Shown: positions 35,429 through 45,195 of the stretch, one piece after another
Layout of the letters: every line of letters begins with the position of its first letter
Numbering within the stretch: position 1 is the stretch's first letter
Assembly (NCBI GenBank): GCA_902806565.1
Contig: CADCXA010000016.1
Location: 124,001-188,000 of the forward strand
DNA: 64,000 bases
Direction of reading: 5' to 3'
Source of the DNA: Hypoxylon rubiginosum
Taxonomy: Eukaryota > Ascomycota > Sordariomycetes > Xylariales > Hypoxylaceae
Program-made: the position numbers and the translations under genes
Notes under the pieces: model-generated
What the model saw: only the letters and a program-made list of their open reading frames with translations
Told to the model about the DNA's origin: nothing
Databases searched by the model: none

Positions 35429-37362
35429 CTACAAATATCGTAGCCTCCTAGTCGCGAATATGGCTACGACCGCACTGCAGGCTCCTATGAATAGGCAGAT
35501 AGAAATTGCGTTGGGCCCATCGGTTCCGTGGTGCTCGTCAGGATGTGCGTTGTGTGCTAGTTCAGGGCTCTTGCCCGGTTCGAGAATGCTGAAGATGATG
35601 GTGCTGAGGATTGTTCCGATGAACTGCGGTATGGTCGTGTAGATGTTCAAGATGCCGAAGTAAACACCCGACAACTGGCCTGTCGTGGATTTGGAATGCG
35701 AGTCGTCGGGGCTCAAGAGGGAGGAATTGGACAGCTCGTTCATTTCCTCTAGTTCTATGTTCGAGTCATGCGATAGACGACGGTGCGAGGCGCTAGACCC
35801 AGCTGCACCACTGAGCTTGTTGACTTCGACCCCTAGGAAAGCAGACGGTGCCCACGATGCTATATTCCAAGGCCTAATACACGGGTTAGATTATGACATA
35901 ACCTTTCTAGAGAGGATGGAAACTTACAGGCCGCACAAGCAGACCAATACCGTCGCAAATCTAAAGCTTGTTGCAAATGGAGCGAAGAACATAGCGAACG
36001 CGAAGGTCGCATGGGCGCATACCCACGCGGTTAAGAGGTCTGGTTTATACTTGTTGAGTTTCTCTACGGTGGATCGAAGGCTCTGCGGAGGTCGCTGAGT
36101 ATAGCTTTCGTCGTCTGGAGATCTAATGACCATAGGTAGAATCCACGAGCCAAGGAAAGTGATGACGGAGTAGACAATGAAAGCCTCGCTTCCAACCCTG
36201 CCAATTTCTCCCAGCGCATCTCCCGAGTCCTTCGCATCGTGTGCAGCATCATAGCGGAAATAGGTCTCCCCAATCCAGGTGGTACTGTAGAATAGGAAAG
36301 GGAACCATCCAATCCATGCCCAAAACTGCGCCATACAGATTGCTCGTATGCGAGGTGGGAGGTGCACGATAGTATGCCAGATCTGACTAACAACCTTGAA
36401 GCCTCCTTTATCTTTGCGAGGGTCGTGTCTCGAGGCGACCAAGATCCTCTCCGTAACAGCCCAGACAGTAACACCGCAGGTAAAGACAAGTCCTAACGCA
36501 GCGATGACGGTCAGCTGCTTGAACTGGGTGTCGCCTAGACTTGTCCCAAGGAGCGAGGGCAAGTCCACAGCGCCGGTCGCATAAGCGATTCCATGACCAA
36601 TGGCTGACATTCTGCTTCCTGTTGATGATATTAGCAGGTATTCAAGAAAATAGGCAACATAATTTAGGTACATACCCCAAGCAGAGCCAGTCTGCTGCTT
36701 TTCGATTGGAAGGGTATCAACGACGAGACTCCTTGCCGCAGACATCACTAGGAAACCAGTCAGCAACTAGGGACTTGACGTATATCATAGTATCAGCAGG
36801 ATATCCACTAACCAGCATTGATTGAGAAATCAACTGCGTATATGGCAAGGATAGCGGTGGAGATGGTGAGATGCTGTGCCGTTTTCTCGTCGGATACGAA
36901 GTATCCTACTATCTCCTTGGTGAAGCCTAGAGTGACGAGGCAAAAGGCCGATAGTACAGCACCGATAACGATGAAGGGTCGACGTCGTCCCCATTTTGAT
37001 TTCGACTCGTCCGCAAGTGCGCCAACTATGGGCTGTACGATAAGGCCAGAGAGCGGACCGGCGATCCACACCAAGGAGGTTTTACTCTTCGTCAAGCCGA
37101 GGGAAAGGAGGTAGGGTGTGCAATCTAGATACGAGCGCAGTTAGTTTCTGCCTATTTTATAGTGAAGCTTCTAGAATACTAACAGGTTTGCTCAACACCC
37201 CAAACGAACCTAGATGTAGAAGTCACATCAGCATCCATATTCTAGCGTACGGTATTGGATAACGGGGACGCACGTAATGCCGACGGTGTTAAGAGTCAAC
37301 AAAGCCATTCGCATGGCTTCAGTGCTTCCCCTGATAGAGGGTTGACCCGTCCATCTCGACAT
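35429..37362 (-). CDS. SUC/SLC45-type sugar:H+ symporter (GPH family)
   Basis: Plasma-membrane transporter of the glycoside-pentoside-hexuronide family, related to plant sucrose carriers and S. pombe Sut1; likely imports an alpha-glucoside, but the substrate is not provable. Six exons on the minus strand: 37362-37274, 37209-37184, 37124-36813, 36747-36676, 36618-35928 and 35873-35429, total 544 aa. The joins restore VGITFVWGVEQTYCTPYLLSLG and LVVDTLPIEKQQTGSAWGSRMSAIGHG. The conserved loop between TM2 and TM3 is KSKWGRRRPFI. About twelve membrane segments are seen, with a polar central loop. The C-terminal TM pair (YFGILNIYTTIPQFIG, ICLFIGACSAVVAIF) follows an acidic, Ser-rich stretch. It is divergent from HIS1 across 1.39 kb. 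Confidence 0.9.
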
Positions 37363-38752
37363 ATTGTCCTGTTTATTGGGCAAGAAGCCCAGCTGTCGTC
37401 GTGGTCGACTTCGCGCTGGAGGGTTTGTTAGTTAGCCTTGCGCAACGCCGATGAAAACGATAGCCGAATGTTGCTGTAGTTTTAGGGGATTCGTACAATT
37501 TCGGGTAGCTTTCGTGACAAGTCCCTGGAAATATTGATATTAAACGTTGGATTTTGCTGTTATCCAAGGGTTTATCGTAACCATGGCGAACTTGAAAGGA
37601 AAGCTGGCTTTTCGGCTTGTCTCGTGAGATTTGCGAAATGCATAGGTACATCCCGTAAAGGCGTAGGGGAGGCTGTAATTAGCAACACCAAGACCGTAAT
37701 ATGTCAGGGGACAGGGATGTTGTGGATCATCAATTGTACTCCGCCTTGGCTTGGCAAATGCGCTGAGAGCTTCGTACCTAATCACCCTAAACACCCTGAA
37801 CACGAAGCGGCAGAGGGAATATGAAATGGGAACGACGTGCTGACACACTGAGCAACACAATGAACAAACTGTCAGGATTCATGTGTGTTCTAGTACAACC
37901 AATTTCGACTTAACTCGTTAGCAACACGAAGAACGTGGCACTAACGAAAACAGAGAGAATGGCAAACTTGATGTCAGAGGCTCAATGGCTTATTGTTCCG
38001 ATGTTCCAATTGTAACCCTTTACCGAGATGAACCTATCTCTACGGGAGTTGAAACTGGACTGGGGAGCGGATAAGCGGCAATAGTGTAACTGTCTTAGCT
38101 AATTTAGTACAGCTACGCGTCCCAGCACATTGGTTCGATGATCTACATGAGCGTGTACGTGGAGATAATTATTTAGGGGTAGGTTAGGTACTTTTACATC
38201 GATTTCAGTGTCCATGTGAAAGACAACTCCTATGCAACTATGTACTACTAAACAGTAATACTATGTATTTCATACGTATGCTGATATGATAGCAACAAGG
38301 CGGAGAACCTAGTGCCATGTGCAAATCCAGGATCTAGGATCCTGCATCATTCTACCGAATAGTAGTCCACGGCTATAGATTTATTAGCATCATTTTTAGG
38401 TGAGCCGGTACCTAATGGAATACAGGGCCCCTGTACGAAGTAGACTGTAGCTCTTGTCTGCCCCGCCATCAAATCAGCAAAGTGGGAGCTCCGATTCAGG
38501 AACGTGGGGTGGGTGGATTTTGACCTAAATGTGAAAAATATCATCCATTCTCTCCGAGAAGCAAACAAATACTCTACCCAAACCAGCCAAGAAAACGCCA
38601 GCGAGGTGTCGCAGAAATAATATATTGGTGCCACTGGAGAGAGCGAGCATAAGAGCAACCAATTGACCCATTCATAACTTCAAAAATCGTGCGCCCCTAC
38701 TCCCATCCTCAGATCCATTCCCTGGCCTACTCTATACTATTCAGGCCCAATC
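37363..38752. promoter_or_regulatory. divergent intergenic region symporter / HIS1
   Basis: Both promoters lie in these 1.39 kb. No TGACTCA (Gcn4/CPC1) site is seen here, which is unexpected for a histidine gene under general amino-acid control. Frames of about 100 codons on either strand show no family features. Confidence 0.45.
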
Positions 38753-39986
38753 ATGGATCTAGTTAACCAGTTCGTCCATCCTACCTATTCCACGCTGCCA
38801 CCGTTATATACGGGGATGCAAGCTGTCTTGTATGGCGCGGTATGATCGCTAATGTCTTGCTCGTCCATTATAGCCTCGAAGGTCGGCTATTATTTGCTGT
38901 CCCTAAGAGTATGTGGCCCCGATTGTTTTGGATCGGCCGGTTTCACGATGCTGACTCACCAGATAGAGGGTCGACTAAACCAAGCTGCTCTCAACCTGCT
39001 AGAAGGTGCGGACATACAATTTAGACGAGAGAACCGACTTGATATTGCCTTAGTTAAGAACCTTCCTATCGCTCTCATCTTTCTTCCCGCCGCCGATATA
39101 CCTACCTTCGTCGGAGAGGGCCAAGTTGACCTCGGAATCACCGGATGGGACCAGGTACAAGAGCACGATGCTGGTGTTCGAGCTCTCTTCCGGGCACGGC
39201 GATTCTCCGGTGAGATCACCCCCGAAGAAGAAAGCGAACGAATCTTCAAGGGGTCCGGGTGCGAGACCGTCCTGGATCTAGGATTCGGCGGCTGCAAGCT
39301 ACAGGTTCAAGTGCCGGAGAAGGGCAGCTATACGTCGCCCAAGGACCTAATTGGAAAGAACATTGGTACGAGTTTCGTTCACTTGGCCCAGAAATACTTT
39401 GCCAATTTGGAATTGGAGGAGGATACGGCCAAGGAGGGGACAGATGTACCTCCCGTTAAGTTCACCAGCAAGTTGCGCACAAAGATCATCGAACTGAGTG
39501 GTAGCGTCGAGGCAGCTTGCGCCCTTGGCGTCGCAGATGGAATTGTCGATCTTGTCGGTAAGTTTTGTCTTTAACCCTTAGGCAGCGTAAGACCGGAGAC
39601 TAACCGTAGTAGAATCGGGAGAGACGATGAAGGCTGCAGGGCTCAAACCTATTGATACTGTCACCGAGTCGACCGCGATACTAATCAAGTCACGAAAGCC
39701 TTCCAACCTGGATCTTGTCGATCTGATTGCTGCCCGAATCCGTGGTGTCATCACGGCTCAACAATACGTCCTGTGCCAGTATAACGTCGAGAGGTCGGAA
39801 CTTCTGGCAGCAACCAAGATCGCGCCTGGGAAGCGAGCGCCGACGGTCACGTCTTTGGAAGAGGACGGCTGGGTTGCCGTTAGCGTCATGGTCGAGAAGA
39901 AGAAGATTGCGCCGATAATGGACGAACTATCCAAGATTGGAGCGACCGATATTTTGGTGTTGGATATCGCGAATACTCGGAGTTGA
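38753..39986 (+). CDS. HIS1: ATP phosphoribosyltransferase
   Basis: First enzyme of histidine biosynthesis; joins ATP and PRPP to form phosphoribosyl-ATP and is normally feedback-inhibited by histidine. Four exons: 38753-38769, 38874-38908, 38967-39557 and 39613-39986, giving 338 aa. The 17- and 35-nt exons rebuild MDLVNHLEGRLLFAVPKKGRLNQAAL. Other family segments: LIFLPAADIPTFVGEG, VDLGITGWDQV, GGCKLQVQVP, IDLV-ESGETMKAAGL across the last intron, and the regulatory C domain ending in GATDILVLDIANTRS. This is the long form with its own C-terminal regulatory domain, not the short HisZ-dependent form. First donor is GTTCGT, the same unusual type as in SLX9. Intron 2 contains TGACTCA at 38952. 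Confidence 0.95.
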
Positions 39987-40561
39987 AACGTAGGGACTCG
40001 CATATAATACCAAGGAGAAAAGGAGACTATTGTCTAGTGGTGAGGGGATAGAAAGGGAAAAAAGTGCATTTGCTGCTATACCACATTATCGCTGAGGAAT
40101 TCTCGCTGTCTTGGGGAACACATACCATGATGATCTAACCAAATATCCAGCATAGTCCCGGTCTAGAAAAAAGTTGAGTTGACCCGCGATAGCGCATGCG
40201 CACGAGGCTTATGAGTTTCTGTGGCTTTGCACTGGAAGACTGGAGGGCGTTACGCAAGTTGGAGCGGCGCGGATCGGGCGGAGCAAACCAGACCACGCCG
40301 TCGCAGACGGCGCATGCCACTTGTCGTATCCAATCGAAAGCGATAGTTCTCCAAAAAGTGATCGTCTCATATATTTGTAACCTTCGTACCTGAAAATCCG
40401 GGCATATCCGGCACTTGGTTAATATTTTCCCCTTTCCTCAATAAATATTGACAAACCACCTATTTCCCAAGTTCAAGTTCTTGATGAAACCATTTCGTCG
40501 ATTGGCTATCGACATTAAACGCCACGCCGTATCTAAGATATAAAATACCCGACTAGCAAGC
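39987..40561. other. spacer between HIS1 and small membrane protein
   Basis: HIS1 3' region and upstream region of the next gene. Frames of 60-65 codons on both strands are not convincing. Nothing else is seen. Confidence 0.45.
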
Positions 40562-41190
40562 ATGGAGCCGAAATCGCCGCCTCGCGCTGAACCTGGCGCG
40601 GAAAGCCACGCAGAAAAGCAATCGAGCCTTTACCAGGTGAGTCGAGCAGCGCGTTGGGATGAGGAGTTAGAGGCATCAAAGACTCGCGTGCACTTTGAGT
40701 CGGTAGTGTCGAATCTAATGCCTACCACGTTACTTGCGCGAACAAATAGTCATCTACGGATTCGAACTAATGAGATAAACCACATTAGACGATCATGACG
40801 CCTATCAACTTCATCTCGTTCATCCTATCGCTCTACCTCGTCGACTCCCACTACCACGACAGGCGCATGCAGGAGCACTCCGAGCGCTACGGCCGCCTCC
40901 CCTCCTGGCTCCTGCCCTCGTGGCTGGGCCGCCTGCTGTTCCGCCCGCACCCGTACGGGTGGGTCGGCCGGACGGGCACGAACGGCGCCAAGTCGGAGCG
41001 CTGGTACTACCACACGAAGCAGCGGAAGCTCATGCGGATGGAGGTGGCGGACGCGTTCGAGATGCGGCGTCCCATCCTGCTCGCCCTGTCCGTCGTGGCG
41101 TTCTGCGCGGCTTGGGCGCTTTGGCGGCTAAGTCGGGGGGTCTGGGCTTGGTGCGGCGGTCGAAATTCCCAGCTGGAGGATTCACTGTAG
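40562..41190 (+). CDS. small fungal membrane protein, unknown function
   Basis: I know of no function for this protein, although similar short ascomycete proteins seem to exist. Two exons: 40562-40636 and 40789-41190, giving 158 aa. The intron (donor GTGAGT, branch ACTAATG, acceptor ATTAG, 152 nt) joins two in-phase frames. The second exon alone could also start at the ATG at 40795. Features: a hydrophilic N tail (1-25), a first membrane segment (INFISFILSLYLVDS, ~30-44), a basic, Pro/Trp-rich loop with RPHPYGWVGRTG and WYYHTKQRKLMRME, then a second membrane segment (ILLALSVVAFCAAWALW, ~125-141). Exon 2 is much richer in G+C than the flanks. It lies between HIS1 and a broken Nudix gene. Confidence 0.68.
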
Positions 41191-41320
41191 ATCGGATATA
41201 TCTTCTTATATGCGGTAGAGTTTTATATATCGACTGTGGCGTTGATGTAGCGTATTAGGATTTTAACGTACCTGATAAGCGATTATATGTAGCCTTCAGC
41301 CCAACGCAGCCCGAACGGTT

Positions 41321-41918
41321 ATGGTCATGGTTCTCCCGAATCGCCTCGAATCATTGGTGGTCGATAAGTCCGTTAACTTACAACTCCTCAACTCACCGCC
41401 TCCGGAAAACCATACGACGAAATTGTTGTAGGGGCAGCTACTCTACGGTATGCCTCAGATTCGGCAGCAGCAGCAGCAGCAGCAGCTCTAACTACCGCCA
41501 AAACGCCGAGCATTCTTCTATTGAAAAGAGCGCCTCACGAGCCTTACTTCCCCAACGTCTTCGAACTGCCCAGCGGCAAAGTCGACCCCGACGGCCCCAC
41601 CCTCCAGCACGCCCTCGCCCGCGAGGTGCGGGAGGAGAAACGGGCCTGGACGTCACCGAGATCCTTGCCGAGCTGGAGCTGATGATCTACACCACCGAGA
41701 AGACCGTCGTCGACAGCGCGGGCCGGGAAGTCGTGGTCTCCAAGACCGCCATCCAGCTTAATTATGTCGTGCTAGTGTCGGCTAGCGAAGTCAAGCTCAA
41801 CGCCGACGAGCATTTGAAAAGCCGTTGGGCTAGCGAGGGAGAGCTGCATCTGCCGGACATTACCACCGCTATGAGAGCAGTTATCCAAGAAGCATTTCGC
41901 TGGGCTGCTGCTAACTAG
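41321..41918 (+). pseudogene. Nudix hydrolase, disrupted frame
   Basis: Nudix proteins hydrolyse nucleoside diphosphates linked to another group. The middle frame reads YDEIVVGAATLRYA, an Ala run coded by a GCA repeat, ILLLKRAP and the start of a Nudix box (ELPSGKVDPDG...AREVREE). It then leaves frame at 41638-41640, and the next frame carries the continuation TGLDVTEILAELELMIYTTEK through to a natural C end at 41918. A second frame change is needed near 41374-41410 to reach an upstream ATG (41321 or 41327), so the 5' end is unresolved. No intron with consensus borders explains the break inside the Nudix box. It may be a true pseudogene or an assembly error. Confidence 0.6.
41464..41484 (+). 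repeat. (GCA)7 microsatellite in Nudix reading frame
   Basis: Seven GCA units followed by GCT, read as alanines in the Nudix-like frame. It is a possible site of length change, although a triplet repeat by itself would not shift the frame. Confidence 0.9.
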
Positions 41919-43024
41919 TGATGGGAATTGGACTCCGGAAACGTATTCATTCTATGGGCGGCGGACAATTAGGGAATGCGTGGCCCTGGTAATTCTTGTT
42001 TTTTTTGCGGACAAACGCGAAGACGAAAAATCACTGAAGAATGCACGGGTGTAATCTACGTAGCACAGATTCTATGAGGCTTCGATCACTGAGCCTGAAC
42101 ATGGTACTCGCAACTATTCTTAGACTACAGCGATATTCTGTTGGTAGTAACAACCCGCCTCTGGGTTAGGAGGTAGAAAAGATATTCAAAATAGTTATGT
42201 GCCACTGGGGGCCAGAAATCACGATTATGGGATTAGAATGAGTTGGATGTCCTATGGAGACATTCTACACGGCGAGATGAATGCAGATAGCATCATACAG
42301 TTACTCCGGCGCATAGAAACTCCTATTGTTTCCCTTCGAATTGTTCTGGGTAAGGTATAGGTTCCCCCACGCTCGACATATTTGGGAACTTGGCCAAATC
42401 AAGTTGCGGCGTTGCATGCAGCATCTCGCAGGGCTCAGGGGGGGTCTTGGATTGAGATGACAGATACTACCTTTGTATTAATCAGGAACAGGCAGTTGAC
42501 AAAACTCCAAGAATCTTTTAGAATCTTTCTAGAAAATATCCCGGGTTAATGGGTTTGACGTCACAACATCGGGAGCTCTAAGACTAGTTCCTCACTAGCG
42601 GCAATCACAAGCCACATAAAACATATGAGTCCCATGAGTCCATCATGAGTTGACATAGTGGGGAGATCTACAGTCGTTAACACGATATGTATATACCTAG
42701 GTACATATATGCCTGTATGTACGGCTACGAATACCACATGCAATTACCCAATGTATGCCTACGTCAATGAAATTTATATACTGCATGAGGTGTAGAGCTG
42801 AGCAAACTTCTTTCCATTGAATAATAACCCCTTGCTTTTTTATTGCTTTTAATATTATTCTTTTTGTCTTTGATCAAAGGCAGACATCAGCCGTTGGAAA
42901 AATCCTCAAAGTCCAACGCTTACCTAGCTCCTATCCTTACCTATCCTTACCTAAGATAAGTTAGCGATGCCTGTTATAGAACAAAACCTTCGAGTAAAGT
43001 TTGCCTCGTCGGGCCGTTGATGAG
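41919..43024. promoter_or_regulatory. upstream region of wax-synthase-domain gene
   Basis: No gene recognised. It contains a TACCTAGGTAC palindrome at about 42695-42704, a pyrimidine- and T-rich stretch at 42830-42870 and a repeated CTATCCTTACC at 42930-42955. An upstream ORF of 17 codons runs from ATG 42967 to a TGA at 43018-43020, ending 4 nt before the main ATG. Confidence 0.5.
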
Positions 43025-44994
43025 ATGGTCCAGGATATAGCGACGACATATCGGGAGCTGTACCGTGCAAAGTTTCAAGACGAGATCTTAGCAGGCACCA
43101 AGGAACCTTTTCTGCTCCCTTTGCATTTGCTCGGCGTCTGGTTCTTACCGACGCTGTATTTGGCCATACCGCACAAAGACCGGCCGTGGCTGTATCAGGC
43201 AAGATGGCTTGTCCTTGCGACCGTCGTCGTCTTTAATTTGCATATGATACGCAATGTGTCTAGTCACAATTTCGGCTCTGCTTACGCTGTTGGGCTTATA
43301 GCTGCTTGGGGCATCATATGGAATTTTACCTTGCTGGTCTGGACGAAACCGCAGTGGGATGCTAAGAGGGTCGATATTAGGAGGAAAAGAAAGCAAGACG
43401 ATGTAGAAGCTAGCGAGGATAAGAAGATGGACGGCTCCGTGCCTGCTACGATTCTAGAGAATGGTCATACTACCAAGTCAACTGGCGACCAACATAATTC
43501 ACACCCTAGCCTTAGCAACTATTCTCAACCGAATGAAAGTTTCGTTAAGGAGACTTCCAGAGAAGAGCCGGGGTTTGCTCGGGTATCTGGGGTAGAGACT
43601 GACGCCAATGACGCCAACGGCGCGGAGGCGGTGAATGGCTTCAAAGGGAGGCAAAAACGAAACACCACAGCCGATCTACCCGTTCCATCGTCAGACGCGC
43701 TAAAGGAATCAACGCCTCAAAAGACTTCGCAAGACGCTGTAAATTTATTGCAGCAACATGGGAGTGACATCTCGTCGGAAGAGATCGACCTTCACAAGTT
43801 GGCTACCGACCAGGAATTCGAGTATTACTGGCAAGAGTACCCCCAAGATGCGTCTTTCTGGGTTCGGCTGGACTGGGCGTTCGACATCGTCAGCACATTC
43901 CGAATGACAGGTAAATGCCCCTTAAACCCCCCGAGTTTGGGAAAAGAGACTAATATCTGGACATTCAAAAAGGCTGGAACTGGGCGATCCCCTGCTTACC
44001 GCCGTACGAGCCTCCCAGGAAAGTCGGCAACTACCAGCTCCCCCTGAGCTCCGTCGGCCCGCAGCGCAGCAGGCAAGGGTATGCGCGGGAGCTCTCCTAC
44101 ACCAAGTTCTTCCTGACGCGCTTCTTCCTCGGCGTCGTCCCCAACTACCTCATCGTCGACTTCTGCGCCGTCCACATGACGGCCGATCCCTACTTCATCC
44201 TCGGGCCCGAGTACAGCGCGACCGAGCCGCTGCCGCCGCACCTTGCGTCCCTGCCCCCGCTCGCGCTCTCGCTCCGGCGCACGGCCCTGTCCTTCGTCGC
44301 CGTCGTGTCGGCCCTGCAGATGACCCTCAGCGCCGGCGCCCTCGCCCTCGCGTTCGCGCCGCCGCTGCCGCGGGTCCTCGGCTTCCGCGCGCACCCCTGG
44401 CACCTGCCGAGCGCCACCGGCTCCTTCGCCCAGGTCCTCGACCGCGGCCTCGCCGGCTTCTGGGGCGCCTGGTGGCACCAGACCTTCCGCTTCGGCTTCG
44501 CGGCTCCGACCCGCTGGCTCGTCCGCGAGGGCTATCTCAAACCCGGCACGGCGCGGGCCCGCGCCGCGGGGGCCGTGTTCGCGTTCCTGCAGTCCGCGTT
44601 CCTGCACGCGTCCGGGAGCTACACCACCGTGCCGCGGCGCACGCGGTGGTGGCTCCCGCCGCTCTTCTTCCTGCTCGCCGGCGCCGGCGCCGTCCTGCAG
44701 TCGTCGCTGGCGCGCTCCCCTTCTCTCCGGCCCCGGATCGCGCGCCTGCCGCGGTGGGCGAGGCGCCTCGGCAACCTCGCCTTCGTGCTCGCCTGGATGG
44801 GGCTGACGAGCTGGGCGCTCGTCGACGACTTCGGCCGCTGCGGCCTGTGGCTGTACGAGCCCGTCCCCGTCTCGGTTGCGCGGGCTCTCGGGTACGGGCC
44901 GTCCGGGGACCGCCGCGTCTGGCGGCTCGAGCGGGACGTCTGGCCCCGGTGGTACTCGGGCGGGCACTGGTGGGATACGGGGGTTGGGATTTGA
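43025..44994 (+). CDS. wax-synthase-domain membrane protein (MBOAT-like acyltransferase)
   Basis: Multi-pass membrane protein of the fungal wax-synthase/TRI7-like acyltransferase group; the acyl acceptor is unknown. Two exons, 43025-43910 and 43973-44994, encode 635 aa. The 62-nt intron (GTAAAT...AAAAAG) restores FRMTGWNWAIPCLPPYEPP, a conserved fungal motif of this group. The N-terminal part has membrane segments (LLPLHLLGVWFLPTLYLAI, GLIAAWGIIWNFTLLVW), then a ~125-residue polar insert, then the core with SFWVRLDWAFDI, FGAWWHQTFRFGF-like WGAWWHQTFRFGF (putative catalytic His region) and more TM segments. The frame is open from TTG 43001, but the first ATG is at 43025. Exon 2 is strikingly GC-rich compared with exon 1. 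Confidence 0.87.
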
Positions 44995-45195
44995 AAAGAT
45001 GAGACGAACGGCATAGCGAAGAGCATAGGTGCATTAAGGTGCATTACCTAGGTGCATATAAAAAGAGGCTTCAATTTGGGTCATCAATACGGAATATACT
45101 TAGATTGGGTATCTTGATAGACTCTAGGACTTAGAGACAATAGTCTAGAATACATAGAAATACAGGATAGCCGATGGAAAGACCACGTTCAAAGA

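Noticed and set aside
38115..38145. GGTTCGATGAT resembling a tRNA T-loop
   Set aside because: The flanking bases do not pair as a T stem, and there is no cloverleaf.
43996..44967. 323-codon open frame on the minus strand
   Set aside because: It lies antisense to the GC-rich exon 2 of the wax-synthase-domain gene. Its composition (Arg/Glu/Ala/Pro) is what GC-rich antisense codons give, and there is no domain.
44472..45002. 176-codon plus-strand frame inside the wax-synthase gene
   Set aside because: Arg/Ala-rich shadow in another frame of the same GC-rich exon; the family match is in the other frame.
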